Below, piece after piece: positions 24,501 to 35,623 of a stretch of DNA of 64,000 bases. The first letter of the stretch is position 1, and each line of letters opens with the position of its first letter. The position numbers and the translations under genes were made by a program. Below the pieces are notes generated by a model. It was given only the letters and a program-made list of their open reading frames with translations. It had not been told where the DNA came from and did no database searches. The stretch is from Hepsetus odoe (taxonomy: Eukaryota > Chordata > Actinopteri > Characiformes > Hepsetidae), in assembly GCA_017165825.1 (NCBI GenBank), contig CM029367.1, forward strand, positions 18,604,759 through 18,668,758, written 5' to 3'.

Positions 24501-27500
24501 GGTAGATGGGTGGGCCAAGTGAGCACATAGGTTTACTGGTAAATAGTGCATTTTAACACATAGAATGTATATTTGGGACGGGTTTTAGAAATATATATCA
24601 TTAAACAAATGTCTGTCTGATGTCAGTAGGCATGAAAAGCTGCAATTATCAACTTTTCTTTTTGATGTTCAGTTCTCTTACTAGGATGTACTCAGTCTTA
24701 AAGTCATCACAGCCAAGCCAGTTGCATAGAGCTGTTTCTGAAATGAAAATATAAAAATGGAAAAGAATGTAAATGATTTTATTGACAGAACTAGAAGAGT
24801 ACATTTCTGTTTACAGGACACAAATTACTGGCAAGGAGACCCAAATGCTCAGGAGGTGCTGCTGAGTGGGACTCACTGTGTGGGCACTGAACTGTCTATC
24901 CAGCAATGCCGTCGTAACAACCATGTTCACTGCCCACGTGGAGGAGGAGCCAAAGCAGCAGGAGTCACCTGTTCAGAGAGTGAGTGTAAACTGATAGTAA
25001 ATCCAGATTGCTTAAATTGAAGTAATCAGTTCAGTTGCAGATTTGTTGTTATATGTAGAAATGTTGTGAGTGTTTTAGCACAGATGATCCTGCATAGATG
25101 ATTTAATAAACCAATAACATTGATTTAAAGGAGAAAAAACAAGTGGGAGTAAACTTTGTGTTGCTGTTCCCTCATAGATGATCTATAGATTAATCTATAG
25201 GAGGCAGGTGGTGGCCTAGTGGTTAGGGAGTTGCACCCAGGATTGGAAGGTTGTGCTCCCCGGGTGCTGGATATTTAGATGAAATAGTTAGCTAAAGACA
25301 AGCCAAACTCTTACGAAGCATTTGTAGTGGTTCTGTACTATATTGTACCTTGAGGAATAAAGTCATTTTGATTGAATGTCTAACTAGTGTGTAATGTATT
25401 TAGTGTCTTTACATGAAAATTGTCCTTTTGCCATTACCCTGGTTCATTTTCCTCTTCATTGCAGCTGCTCCTGACTTGGCAGTAGATGCCCAGCTGGTGC
25501 AGGAGACAGCATATCTGGAAGATCGTCCACTGCACTTGCTCACATGTGCTCATGAAGAGAACTGCTTGTCCTCCTCAGCCAGACTCATGGACTGGCCATA
25601 TGGTCACCGGCGGCTACTACGATTCTCTTCCCGCATTATGAATTTGGGCAGGGCGGACTTCCGTCCCCGTGCCACACGAGAGTCCTGGACCTGGCACCAG
25701 TGCCACAGGTAAGTCACAGCAGCCACAACAAAAGGTCCCTTACTACAAAATGGCTTTATGCCTTTGTTTTTGTTATGAGTTCATGGATTTTTTAAGTAAT
25801 GAGACAGACCCAAGTTTTGATGTTAAATTAGAGGATCTGACGTGATGTTGTGCTTGGCCTCTATATGTCATGAACTCTATTTTGATAAAAGTTGACCTTA
25901 AACAAGGCTAGGTTCTGTTCATTCATCTAACCCCATATAAGTGCTCATTGTGGAGTAGACGACTTGCTCATTGAACCAAGTTAATGGGCTTTCACTACTT
26001 AACTTTTTTTTTTTACTTAACATCGCTGAAACTCAGTCACTCTGGCCAGTTAAATGCCCATTTGCTTTGATTGTTTCAGTGACATGGAGTTTTTACTCAA
26101 CTTTTACTGTCATAAGGTGTTGAAAAAGCATATATATAGATATATATATTTTATATGCATATATTTTATATTTTTATATATATTTTATATTTTATATGCA
26201 TATACATATATATATATATTTTAAATATTTTATAGGCCCTAGAAATTCAGTTACATTGTTTTTATAGTGAATTCATTGTTTAGCCAAAACTGTAGACTTT
26301 TTGCAACTCATGTAGTTTGAACTAGGTGAGCTGTTTTGGAGAATGTGGGGGCTCTGGATAGTCATGTCCTGTACTTTCTTCATTAATCCCTTAAATCAAC
26401 AACACCAAAGTATGCATTTCAAAGCAGGTTATTCAGACCTAAGTAAACAACATTGCAAACATGACCCCGCTAGGGCATCAACAGCTTTCTGTAAGGGCTG
26501 TTACTGTGGCAGCCAACACCTTCATGCTGAAGCAGTGAGGTCATTTAATAACATGCTATAGTAACTCACTGTTCACTGCTCATTCACAACCCAACCTCAC
26601 TAAACTGCAAGCTAAGGTGTTTCCAAATATCTCTTAAACTCTATATCTATTGAAGTTCAAATATATTGTTAGTAATCCTAAGGCCGAACGGAGTCGTGAC
26701 TGCTTCAAATTTTAAATGCAATTTAAAGAATTCAAGGTAAATGAACTCATGGACTTCCAAGAGCTCAAGATTCCTTGCAAGAAATATCACTGTACAGTAA
26801 ACAAACATTACAAATATTGATTTTATTATGCATTCATAGGCACTACCACAGCATTGAAGTATTCACACACTATGACCTTCTAACGCTGAATGGAACCAGA
26901 GTGGCTGAGGGACACAAGGCCAGCTTCTGTCTAGAGGACACTTACTGTCCTGAAGGTAAATAGTGGTTTGGAATTTGTCTCAAATAAAAGAAAACGGAGA
27001 AAACATGTGTTAAGGTATTTAGCATTAGACATCTGCCAGTATGAACTTTTTCTTTATCACATTTTCTTTTTCCCTTATTTTTTAGGACTTCATAAACGTT
27101 TTTCATGTTACAACTATGGAGATCAAGGAATCTCTGTGGGTTGCTGGGACACATATCGTCATGATATTGACTGCCAGTGGGTTGATATCACGGATGTCAG
27201 GCCAGGGGATTATGTATTCCAGGTATGCTTCTGTAATACTTAAACCAATTAAGTGCATCCAGTGACGGATGAAGAGAGTAACTTAATTCTCTCTTTATAA
27301 TGGCGTCAGTCAATGAGTGGAATATATGCAGCAGAAAGTGAACTATAAGTTCTTGAAATTGTTGTGTTTGAAGTGAGAAAAAAGGGCAAACAAAGATCTG
27401 AGTTGACAGGGATAAAACTGTAACGTCTATGCAAGTGGGTCAACGCAGCTCCAGAACAGCAGCTCTTGAAAAGTGGTCCCAGCATGCAGTCATCAGTGCC

Positions 27501-28655
27501 TTCCAGAGGTGGACAACTAGCTAACCAGAAACAGGGTCACTGAAATGCAAAAATCATTCATTCATGGGGGAAGCAACTGCTAGCCCATTTGTTCCAATCC
27601 CACAGAAGAGGTGCTATAGCACAAATTGCTGAAAATATAAATTCTGCCAATGATTGCACAGTGCAGACTGTACAGAGTACCCATGCCAAGACCTGTCCAT
27701 GGCCAAAAGTGACTACAATGGGCCTGTGAGCATCAGAACTGGATCATGGTTTAGTGGCAGTGTGATCCCCTGGGCAGTGTCCTGCTGGAAAGCTTTGAAA
27801 GGCCACTCAGGTTGTATCTAATCATCGCTGCAGGTCAAGTAAGCCCCTTAGCAGTAACCACTAATGGCGGTGGCTTTTTTTCTGCAGGACATTGCACCCT
27901 GTCAAACTGCAACGATTGTACAACAAATGGTTTGATGAACATGACAAAGAGTTCCAGGTGTTGATTTGGCCTCTAGATTCAATAGATCTCAATCCATTCA
28001 AGCACCTGTGAAATGTGGTGCACAAACTTAAAGCACTCAAAGACTTTGCTGCTAATGTCTTCGTGCCAGACAACACAACACACCTTCAGAAGTGTGTAAC
28101 CCCTGATTTAAAGGATCAGATATGTTTTGGTGGCATACAAAGGACCTAACAACTTTAGGCAGGCGAGTGTAAAGCTATTGCTGATTAGTATATTAAATTA
28201 CACTATACTACTGTAATGTAAGAACTCATTCCCACCTGGCCGCCAGTGGGAAGCAGACAGCTTTAGGGAGACCAGTGAGTGAGGCACGATAATGATAATT
28301 CACTTGCCCCATATGTAAGGTCAATGAACTAGATCTTCATTGCTGGGTCATTTTATGACTTTTGCCAGTAATTTGGTAAAGTCCCTTGAGTTTACTCTCG
28401 GGTCTCCATTCTCTCTCTCTGAGAGTAGGTGCCAGAATTAAACTCTTGAGAACTTGTTGTGTTTGTGTTGCTTTTCTGGTGTTGCACTTCCCCTTTCGAG
28501 TTTACCTATCCAGTTTTTCCCCTCGAGTCTTACATCTCAGAGTGAGAAGTAGAAAAGAGAAAAAAAAAAAGAAAGAAAGAAAAAAAGCATGAAAGAGAAA
28601 AGGGAAGAGGGGGAGTACTGAAGCGCGCACACACACACACATACACACATACACA

Positions 28656-28711
<56 letters not shown>

Positions 28712-30931
28712 ATTGTGATTGAAGTCCCCTTTTCATTGTGTTGAGAGACTTATTTGAGTTTCTTGGCCCTCTTAATAGCCTGGCAGTCTGTCTCTCCTGC
28801 CAGCTTTTGTTTCCATCCATTTTAAGGCTTTCCTTTATTTTCCTTTATTTCCCATCTGTATTATCTCATTCAGTTCCACTGGTTTTATTATTCAGTAATT
28901 CGGGTTTGACAGCCTCTGGCTAATTTGGGTATCGCTCTTCTAACCCAGGGTGGCTCTCTGTGTTTGGGGTAGGGCACACCTTAACATGTTGTATATCTGC
29001 ACTACTGCTTGAAGGCATTCTTGTTGTTCTTTAGTTCTTTTCTTGCTGTTCTTCTTTCGGCTGCTCTGGTTAGTGGTCTCCACAGTAGGTCATCTGTCTT
29101 CAGTTTTTCCTGTCCTCTTGATCTTCCATCAAACCTCACCACTTAACAAACCATAAACCGAGGAGGTTTGGTCATCATTTTCTCCTCTTACCTGGCAGTT
29201 CCATCCTCAACATCCTTCGCCCAAAATACTCCTCATCTCTCCTCTGCACATTTCTGAACCAGTGCAGTCTTGCTTCTCTGACTGAGCTGTTCCTCTAATG
29301 AACTAGCGTGGCATTTGAACTGTTCTGAGAAAAAATGAGTGTTTCTCCAGAACTCCAGAAATAAGATCCTGTGTTGATGATACTGTTAAAGAATAGACTT
29401 CCCCTCGTGGTGTAAAGGCAGGAGATTTTAAACACTTTCTCTCTGTGATTAACTCTGTTACATGTTAATCATGCAAATCATTGTGGGCATCACCATCAAA
29501 GGAAGCAGTTCCTAGCTTAGGTCTGTTTTACCCCTAGCAGGCCTCTTTATGCACTGTAGCATCTCTAAGAGCCACCTTGGACCCAGCTTTTTTAGGCATC
29601 CCACAGCTGGAAAAGATGGGTTAATGGGGAGCTATATTTTAATTACAGTGTACCTATGTGCCTTAACCATTTTTAAGATTTATTTACTCTGAATGGCTTC
29701 ATGATAGAGCGCATATATTTTAGCTGTGTTCCAGACACTAATTACAAACAGCCATCATGCTGTAGCTATTTGTGGCAAAGCACAATGTTGTGGTGATGCT
29801 CAAAGGTCAGGGAACCCATTTGATCACATGCGTCTATGCCGATACCAGCCAATCCAAACCAAGACACTATGATCACATCTGCTGTGGCTGTACACTGTGG
29901 GCTTAAAAGAGTTTAGAGAGAATGCAGGTGATTCATACTCCAATCTCCAGGAAAATCACTGGCCTTTTTCCTCCAAATATTTTTTTAGCTACATACCAAA
30001 AAAAATTACCTATTGGGTAGAAAACAGTCTATTAGTCATGGTTAATTAGGCACAGAGGAATTTCCTCTGCTTTTAAAGGCCCTTTTATTTAGTAAGAAAC
30101 ACATTCCATTGCAAAGCCAGACCAGATCACTATACTAAAAACTTCATCTATTCTATTATTCTTTTTCTTGTGTCCAGTACCAAACACCCATTAAATGGGT
30201 GTTGGTGTTTTTACATGAGCTGTTATGAAAAGTCTACGCAAAAAAAAAACAACTATTTATTATAAAAAAAACTTTATGATGTAAAAGGATTAAACTGTAA
30301 ATTGTATTTTTTTTACTCTTTACAGTTTATTGGCCTTCAGTGCATACCATAATCTCCAGAAACATAACATTTGATGTGCTTTATGTAACAATACATTATT
30401 CCAAATAATTTTAAATCATTGAAATTTTGGAGATAGTTTTAAAAGTGACAATATAAGGGCATAGTATTTTAATATAACCTAATATGCAGTATTTAACCAT
30501 TATTTTATTTAATATAGTAATTTTCTTTGTTGGTTCACAGTGTTACAGTATTTTAATATTTTGGTATCGTCCACTTGCAAAATATTTGTGCTGTATGTAC
30601 ATTCATTTATGCCTTTGAAATTCTCTTGGCCTGTGTTTCACTAAAGGTGGAGGTTAATCCAACGCTGGACATGGCTGAGTCAGATTTCCTGAATAATGTA
30701 ATGCGATGTAGGTGCAGATATGATGGCCACAGAGTCTTCATGTTTGGCTGTCATACAGGTATGATCCACACAGTAAACAAATCCAAGCCCCCTTAAAAAT
30801 ACAGTAATCATATTTTTCACTTCTTGAACGAATTTGTTTATTTGATTTTCCTGTGCACAGGAGATGCCTACAGTGCTGAGATTGAAGACTTGTTTGAACA
30901 CCAGCGCCAGATCACCAATAATTTCATCTGA
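11011..30931 (+). CDS. loxl4: Lysyl oxidase-like protein 4 (four SRCR + lysyl oxidase), complete, 14 coding exons
   Basis: Secreted copper amine oxidase that oxidises lysines in collagen and elastin to aldehydes for crosslinking. The joined exons give 802 residues in frame; from memory human LOXL4 is about 756. Seen: signal peptide about 1-20; SRCR1 about 31-135; a long linker to about 202; SRCR2 about 203-335; SRCR3 about 357-459; SRCR4 467-575; lysyl oxidase domain about 577-790. The copper site WTWHQCHRHYH is complete (H657, H659, H661). The expected lysyl-tyrosyl-quinone pair is K684 and Y720. Oddities: SRCR3 lacks two cysteines, and the SRCR1-SRCR2 linker is long. The paralogue call rests on resemblance to LOXL4, especially SRCR4, and on the crtac1 neighbour; loxl2 and loxl3 are the alternatives. 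The ATG at 11011 is chosen because it starts the signal peptide, follows an acceptor at 10990 and has a good context (G at -3 and +4). Confidence 0.92.
11320..11515. repeat. (TA)n / (ATAC)n compound microsatellite
   Basis: A long AT-alternating tract with catt and catac interruptions, starting about 40 bases after the first coding-exon donor. Several 'Ile-Tyr' open frames on both strands are artefacts of it. Confidence 0.95.
12159..12478 (+). CDS. loxl4: loxl4 coding exon 2: second half of SRCR1 and extended linker
   Basis: It follows acceptor tgcttcag. It completes SRCR1 (GPIWMDNVRCEG through DCKHSEDLGVVC), so the domain has all six cysteines. It then encodes a Ser/Arg/Gln-rich linker of about 60 residues with a tandem FSRQQFSRQQF and a possible N-glycosylation site (NIS). 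It ends in phase 0 at ccc|gtaagt. Confidence 0.9.
12810..13024 (+). CDS. loxl4: loxl4 coding exon 3: first half of SRCR2
   Basis: Preceded by a strong pyrimidine tract (ctctttcttcag). Encodes VRIEEVRLRPVLM, then VEVKHAGRWRQVCDKGW and RVVCGMLGF, the SRCR2 core. Ends in phase 2 at acaa|gtaggt. A 6.1 kb intron follows. Confidence 0.9.
13025..15307. other. loxl4 intron, unique-looking part
   Basis: First part of the 6.1 kb intron between coding exons 3 and 4. It has a (TA)n(GT)n tract at about 14530-14572. I saw no exon with matching phase or other gene in it. Confidence 0.4.
14530..14572. repeat. (AT)n(GT)n microsatellite
   Basis: Alternating at units followed by an uninterrupted gt tract, intronic. 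Confidence 0.95.
15308..15572 (-). repeat. tRNA-derived SINE, minus strand
   Basis: The tail 'ttgtcattgtgaaacacagc' leads into the body and ends with the head 'ggactagtccctcaccacca'. It is diverged but nearly full length, and lies in a loxl4 intron. Confidence 0.7.
15985..16172 (+). repeat. tRNA-derived SINE, plus strand
   Basis: Head 'cagtgacccagtggttagtg', box B-like gtgtttgaatcccag, and tail 'gtgtttcacaatgacaaata'. It has small internal deletions. Intronic. Confidence 0.7.
16173..18100. other. loxl4 intron, nothing recognised
   Basis: AT-rich intronic sequence with no clear repeat family, RNA gene or coding exon. Confidence 0.35.
18109..18135. repeat. (GAT)n microsatellite
   Basis: Nine consecutive gat units, followed by an inverted atcatcatc stretch that could form a small hairpin. 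Confidence 0.9.
18180..18396 (-). repeat. Dispersed repeat copy joined to a GT tract
   Basis: Positions 18339-18396 are the reverse complement of 53732-53789 with one mismatch in 58 bases. In both places one edge of the module abuts a CA/GT microsatellite. The sequence back to about 18180 (palindromic tgatcac and ctctttgaagag motifs) probably belongs to the same longer element. I do not recognise the family. Confidence 0.6.
18396..18533. repeat. Long (GT)n microsatellite
   Basis: About 138 bases of gt units with occasional ttgt and gcgt interruptions, in a loxl4 intron. It is the longest dinucleotide tract in the window apart from the TA tracts. Confidence 0.97.
19112..19150 (+). CDS. loxl4: loxl4 coding exon 4: 39-base microexon in SRCR2
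   Basis: Acceptor cctcttttag and donor ccag|gtatta. It encodes KIWDEKVKDQST with split codons at both ends (phase 2 in, phase 2 out). The peptide matches the SRCR2 segment between the GMLGF core and the next exon in LOXL proteins. Skipping it would remove 13 residues without a frameshift. Confidence 0.88.
19279..19492 (+). CDS. loxl4: loxl4 coding exon 5: end of SRCR2 and linker to SRCR3
   Basis: Acceptor ccccaacag. Encodes RLSYMARKKSFWVEKVHCLG to ARCVPG, supplying the last four SRCR2 cysteines, then a basic, Pro-rich linker (SRMSSGKPQAPNPKN). Ends in phase 0 at aat|gtaaag. Confidence 0.9.
19687..19867 (+). CDS. loxl4: loxl4 coding exon 6: first half of SRCR3
   Basis: Acceptor tctcgtag; phase 0. 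Encodes LAVRLKAGPRLGEGRVEVL through VVCRELGFGSAKEAL. The position normally holding the first SRCR cysteine is Val382 (gtt at 19768-19770, context GTIVDHLW). Ends in phase 1 at caag|gtgaga. A 3.5 kb intron follows. Confidence 0.92.
19868..23322. other. loxl4 intron (3.5 kb)
   Basis: AT-rich with T-runs. I found no SINE, transposase or additional exon in it, which sets it apart from the other long introns. Confidence 0.4.
23323..23477 (+). CDS. loxl4: loxl4 coding exon 7: second half of SRCR3
   Basis: Acceptor actttacag. Encodes GTGPIHMNSVQCTG, then LDC and DASVKCNVP. The expected 'GCxH' cysteine is Phe446 (ttc at 23415-23417, context WTFKHTQDAS). Ends in phase 0 at acg|gtaaaa. Confidence 0.9.
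24130..24297 (+). CDS. loxl4: loxl4 coding exon 8: first half of SRCR4
   Basis: Acceptor tgtttcag; exactly 56 codons, phase 0 at both ends. Encodes VRLAGGREAAEGRVEVLLEV, then WGAVCSENWG and VVCRQLGYGFAARAHQ, close to LOXL4-type SRCR4. Donor cag|gtaaga. Confidence 0.92.
24817..24979 (+). CDS. loxl4: loxl4 coding exon 9: second half of SRCR4
   Basis: Acceptor tgtttacag. Encodes DTNYWQGDPNAQEVLLSG, then HCVGTELSIQQC and AGVTCSE, completing six SRCR4 cysteines. Ends in phase 1 at gaga|gtgagt. Confidence 0.92.
25201..25272 (+). repeat. SINE head fragment
   Basis: Reads 'ggcaggtggtggcctagtgg' and 'aggattggaaggttgtgctccccgggtgc', with the middle of the SINE deleted. Intronic. Confidence 0.6.
25465..25708 (+). 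CDS. loxl4: loxl4 coding exon 10: start of lysyl oxidase domain and copper site
   Basis: Acceptor cattgcag. Encodes APDLAVDAQLVQETAYLEDR, then LTCAHEENCLSSSAR and MDWPYGHRRLLRFSS. It ends WTWHQCH, with the first copper-ligand histidine (H657) just before the donor (ccacag|gtaagt, phase 2). It is the most conserved coding exon in the window. Confidence 0.95.
25709..26839. other. loxl4 intron with AT-rich tract
   Basis: The intron splits the copper-binding motif. It contains a ta/tatat-rich tract at about 26130-26235. No other element is recognised. Confidence 0.4.
26840..26955 (+). CDS. loxl4: loxl4 coding exon 11: copper site and cofactor lysine
   Basis: Acceptor attcatag. Encodes RHYHSIEVFTHYDLLTLNG with copper ligands H659 and H661, then EGHKASFCLEDTYCPEG, where K684 is the expected cofactor lysine. 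Ends in phase 1 at gaag|gtaaat. Confidence 0.94.
27086..27222 (+). CDS. loxl4: loxl4 coding exon 12: cofactor tyrosine
   Basis: Acceptor ttttttag. Encodes LHKRFSCYNYGDQGISVGCW, then DTYRHDIDCQWVDITDV. Y720 lies 36 residues after K684, the spacing known for the cofactor pair in LOXL2. Ends in phase 0 at ccag|gtatgc. A 3.4 kb intron with a Tc1 remnant follows. Confidence 0.94.
27440..28172 (+). mobile_element. Tc1-like transposon remnant in a loxl4 intron
   Basis: Recognisable blocks in + orientation are 'cccacagaagaggtgctata', 'gagcatcagaactggatcat', 'gaacatgacaaagagttcca' and 'agatctcaatccattcaagc'. These are degenerate coding segments of a common fish Tc1-like transposase. Frameshifts and deletions are frequent, and no intact terminal repeats are visible. 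It is inactive and diverged. Confidence 0.7.
28173..30646. other. loxl4 intron, mostly unrecognised
   Basis: Contains the GAAA/CA tract at 28560-28706. The rest shows no exon or clear repeat. Some C/T-rich blocks near 28980-29300 ('cttcttttcggctgctctgg'-like) may be old LINE sequence, not provable by eye. Confidence 0.35.
28560..28706. repeat. (GAAA)n and (CA)n compound microsatellite
   Basis: A purine tract of gaaa units, then acac units with a few ataca interruptions. Intronic. Confidence 0.95.
30647..30758 (+). CDS. loxl4: loxl4 coding exon 13
   Basis: Acceptor cactaaag. Encodes VEVNPTLDMAESDFLNN, then MRCRCRYDGHRVFMFGCHTG, with structural cysteines of the lysyl oxidase domain. Ends in phase 1 at acag|gtatga. 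Confidence 0.93.
30861..30931 (+). CDS. loxl4: loxl4 last coding exon and stop
   Basis: Acceptor ctgtgcacag. Encodes GDAYSAEIEDLFEHQRQI and ends NNFI with stop tga at 30929-30931. The C-terminus is like the NNLI-type end of LOXL4. Confidence 0.92.
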
Positions 30932-33750
30932 ACAAAGTGAGGAGTGTGGAGCAAGGGCATCATGTCTTAGAGGCTCCTGGAAACATGCACTACATGCTAT
31001 GGAAAATTTTCACTTTACTGACCACAAACACATCAACTGAACAACAAACCTGGAGGAAGAAATTCAAAAAAGTGACTTAATGTGACTTAATATCACTTAA
31101 TATCATTCTTCAGCGCGCCCTCATAGACCTCCACAGGATTCCCATCATCCCCTCACGACTGCATATCATCTGCATCACTTCCAGGACAGGAGGTCACAGC
31201 TACAGTGGGGAGTGTTTTTTTTAATAAGAACATCCTTTTCAGCAATCAGAGTGTATCCACTGAAGAATCCATTTTTGGTGATTTGAAAAATCGCAACTGA
31301 GTCCGAAATAATTAACTTAAGCTAGATTTTTAAAGGGAAACACAGCTAGCTCGACAACAAAGTCGGCTGAGTTATACAGCATGCTTGACTACCAAAAGCC
31401 AAATGGGAAGGTATCAAGTTATATGTTACATTTGTGAAATATTAAGTATTATATTGCTCCCACTGCTTCCAAACATAATTTTACTTCAAGAAGATGCATT
31501 CTGTTATGTTGATGTTGACTCAGTGATGATATTCCTTTATCCCCTCACCTAATGATCTTCACTCGAACTGATAAAATAATGAAACTGTCCTGTAATGGTG
31601 ATAGGAAGAGGCCATATTTTAAAAGCTATGAAAATGTGGCTTTTGTAGGTGGCACCTTACTAGGTGATGTCTGAGTAAAAGTATTATAACCATAGTTTTG
31701 AGAAGGCAGTAAAGACGTAATTGATTAAATTCACTGGGAATTTTTGCTAGGTTTACTGGCGGGTGGTTGGAACATTATGAGTGCATGTACCAGTCCCTTT
31801 CCTTTAATTTATGAGTTTGTTTTTGAACAAATTTAAATTTCATACAGTAGCTAATTTTGAGTTTCAATAAGAGTTTTTTTTAGGGGTTTAGTTGTGGACA
31901 TCTCTACCAAACAATTTATCTGCATATTAATTAGAAAATGCATTTACCTTACAGGCTCTTTAGCTTTGTAATATTCTTTACAATAGGTTCAGTTATGTTC
32001 TTTTAGCGATGCACTTTATTGACCATCAGTATTCTGGTAGAAATTACCCAGTCACCACCAGGGATCAGGCTAGGGGTCTTATGTTTCTTGTCTCCTCTGT
32101 TGTCTTCAGTATTCAGTATTTATCCCCCTAAGTTTCTACCTTTCATTCTGGTTACATCTTGCTTTAGATTTCTTGAAGTTGCTAAGTTGATTATTCATTA
32201 CAGTATACATTGTACAGTACAAATTAATTTATTTAATTTTATTTTTTAATGGAGAAAGGGTTATCATAATATTAACCTTTATATTCAGTAAGCATATGTA
32301 ATGGATAGCTTTAATAGTAATTATTTTAATTCTAAAACATCCTTATTCTTTGGGGTGCCTTGTCCCAGCAGGGAAGCTTTTTTTTAAATGGTGGCAAACA
32401 GACCTAGTTTTAAAAGCACCAGTTACAGCAATGTTAGGAACAGTATAAAAACTTAATTATGGGATTTGCATATAACCATACTGTTGGGAGCTTTGCATAA
32501 AAGAAGAGAGGCCTGGACGAGGGGCAAGTAAATCTGTCTCCATTTGCTGAGGCTCAAGCTCACAGCAGTTAAAGCAGACTCTGGCCTGTGACAGAGACCA
32601 CAAGACCAACTATAAAAGAGGACAACTTGTTTGCTGAAAGGGCAAAAATATTTATTTTATATGTTGTTAGCATAGCTTTTTTCTTACTTGACACGTACTG
32701 TGTTCTTTTTTCATAGCTCTATAATATATCGTTTGAGTTTGAGCAATTTATTCAATGCACACCAGGGCTGTAACAAAAATTAATCCATATTCTGTTTCTT
32801 AATCTGTAATTTGTTCCTAATCTGAATCATTAACCTCTTTGTTCCACAGACATTTTGTTAGATTTTCTTTTTGGTCTTTAATTGCAGCCACTAATGGAAA
32901 CCCTTCATAATATCTGTAATTGTCCATCTCAGCAGTATTTATAAGTGGCCTTGTTGGCTTTAAAGACTAGGTCTAAGCAACCCTTTCAAAAGATATTCAA
33001 GGCTTTGCAGCATATTTACTTCACTACCTGCACAAGTTATTACCAGTTTGTGTCAAACAACTGATAAAACATCTCTGTATTGTGTAATGTTTACAGGCTG
33101 TTTCATTAAGTTCAAAATTTCAAAAAAATCTGCCATTTAATGTAGTAAATGTTTTACAAAATGTATAACTTATTATTTTGTCAACTGTCTGGGATTACTG
33201 AGCATATCAAGATAATGCATTTCTCATCATATTTTTATTGTAATCTGTAAGTTTATCTGTCTTTGTTTCCTACAGTTGATATTTATCAGACAAATCCTTG
33301 TCACATATTCTTTGTACTGAAGCTGTGTGAACTGGTGTAGCATTTTGGTGCTAACTGTACACTTTCCTGGAACTTTAGTATTGGCTGAGAGTCTAAACTG
33401 TTGCTCTACAATCCCATATTTTTGTGCTCTCAGGGATGAACTGTTTGTATGTTTCCTCAACTTCTATCCGTATTTTCAACAGGTTTGTGATCAGACTAAG
33501 ATTGAGCGGGCGATGTTCAAAAGTCATTTCAGAATTTCCTATACTGTAGGATCCTAGGTGCTGACATATCATAAATAGATTTGGTCATATTGTCAGTGGC
33601 CGCCCACTTGTCAGCAGCCTTTGCACAAATGATGGGTAAAGACAAAAACAATGCTGTAATGTGAATGAGTATAATTGATCAATTGTAAGGCAGTATATTT
33701 GTCTTTGCTCTCTGTTGGCACAACATCAATAAATTATCATAATTTACACC
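30932..33750 (+). other. loxl4: Probable loxl4 3' UTR (end uncertain)
   Basis: AT-rich, non-coding sequence follows the stop. The clearest poly(A) signal I see is aataaa at 33728-33733. A shorter UTR with a variant signal is possible. No SINE or transposon is visible in this 2.8 kb, unlike the flanking DNA, which fits a transcribed UTR but does not prove it. Confidence 0.45.
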
Positions 33751-35064
33751 GACTTTGACTAAGTTACGCTCTACACCATCATGTTGCTGTGTAGCTGAAA
33801 CATCTGTTTCGGTCTAGATGGCTGTCTCATCAAATCTGCATGCATTTCTATGCCACGTTACTTTTGAGATTTCGTTCATTTATGTAATACTTTACATTTC
33901 TCCACCAAGGAAAAAATGCTGACCTCATTCATGTGGTCGTTCTAGGGTGGGGAGTTTACATAAAGGACACAGCTGAGAAAACCTGTGGGTGGATTTAAAA
34001 GAAAACACCTGGGCCACTCACTGAGCTTATCAGCCAACATCAGAACACAAGTCTGTTGGGTTGCTGGCCCATTTGCGAACAGACAGCCACTATCATTCAT
34101 TTTGCCCATGAAAAACCCAAGTACACCCTGTTTCCAAACACTATTATTTAATATGGAATGCGCAATTCTCCTACCCCGTGACTTACTATAAGGAATGAAT
34201 GTTGAGATGCCAAGTCCATAGACAAAGCAAACACAAAAGGCAATTCAAATTCCATAACGACACTGGTTAACACACCTTTCTTTCACAAGATCTGAAATGC
34301 CCAAATGCATAAAATAAAAAGCATTCCTTACAAAAGGGATGCCAAGTTCTGCATCCCTCCTTGATATGAAATCGCTGAGACTCCTAAGTGCTGAGACCTC
34401 TAAATGAAGGACACTGTACATTCACTGTCCCTTTCTATCTTAAAACATTACGCACTTACACGAAGGAGCGCTCCTTTATTTCACACATCTCTATTCCAAA
34501 CATGGCATGGTTTGACTGACACACGCGATTTGTTCCGTAAGTGTAATATTTTACGATGGCACTGACAGCTTTACAGGCTTTCCCAGTAATGGCCTCCTGT
34601 GAGCACTGAACAGTGCATATGGCATTTCGGTGAAAAGTGATGAAACAAGCAGAGCATGAGGCACACAAATAACATTGGCTGTTACCCTTATTTAAACTTG
34701 TTTATGAAAAAAAAAAGTGTTATTTTACAAGGCGTGACTGAGTCATGACTGCCGCTAATCTGGAACGAAGTGAAATCTGACATTTTCATTGTTATGGGCA
34801 GTAGATCAGAAACAACTCATTGCTGAGATGATACATATAGTGCATATGCCATGCGGGATAAGGCTTAGCATTGCAAATTTATGCGCTTACTCTAGGGCCA
34901 GTATTACCAGTGCAGCTCAATAGTCTGAGCACAGGATACAACCACCTCAGGGAACAGCATAAGACATTTCTCCCAAGTGTATGAGCAGAGCTGAGGGGAA
35001 TTTTGATTGGGCTACTATCAGAGCCCTTCATGCTTCATGATAGAACAGCAAATGTCATATTCAT
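33751..35064. other. Intergenic DNA, nothing recognised
   Basis: No domain-bearing ORF, SINE or microsatellite is noted. Confidence 0.3.
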
Positions 35065-35275
35065 ACAAAATCAAGTCAAGTCAAGTAGGTTTCATTATCA
35101 TTTCAACCATATACACAGTACATAGTGAAACGAACCAATGTTCCTCCAGGACCCTGGTGCTACACATAAGAAAACATCTAACATCACACAGAACAAAAGA
35201 CAAGTGCAGACAGGACTAACAAGTGTAGACGGACAACAAATATTACAAAAACAATTGCAAAGGAAGCGGACATTC
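35065..35275 (+). repeat. Common fish dispersed repeat ('tcaagtcaagtcaagtaggt')
   Basis: It begins with tandem tcaag units, then 'tttcattatcatttcaacca', 'catagtgaaacgaaccaatg' and 'tcctccaggaccctggtgct'. I know this arrangement as a widespread repeat of fish genomes. Its short open frames on both strands are artefacts. Confidence 0.6.
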
Positions 35276-35532
35276 ATCCGACAAGAAATGGGCAGTATGT
35301 GCATGAAATGTGGAAGGAACAGAGCAGCAGTATTGCAGCTGGTAAAAATGTGCTGACATATCCACTTATTCCTGGGTTATAGAATAAATGGATATATCAT
35401 TACTAATTGAATTTAGCCTAAGGAACTTGCACTTTGGAGAAAAAAATCCCTCGTCAACTAAACTGAATTTACACGTGCTTATTGTCATTCCATATTGCAT
35501 ATTGCCTTGCGTTTGCATGTGTATGTGCCTGT

Positions 35533-35534
<2 letters not shown>

Positions 35535-35622
<88 letters not shown>
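35535..35622. repeat. (GT)n(GA)n compound microsatellite
   Basis: An uninterrupted gt tract passes directly into a ga tract. Intergenic. Confidence 0.97.
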
Positions 35623-35623
<1 letters not shown>

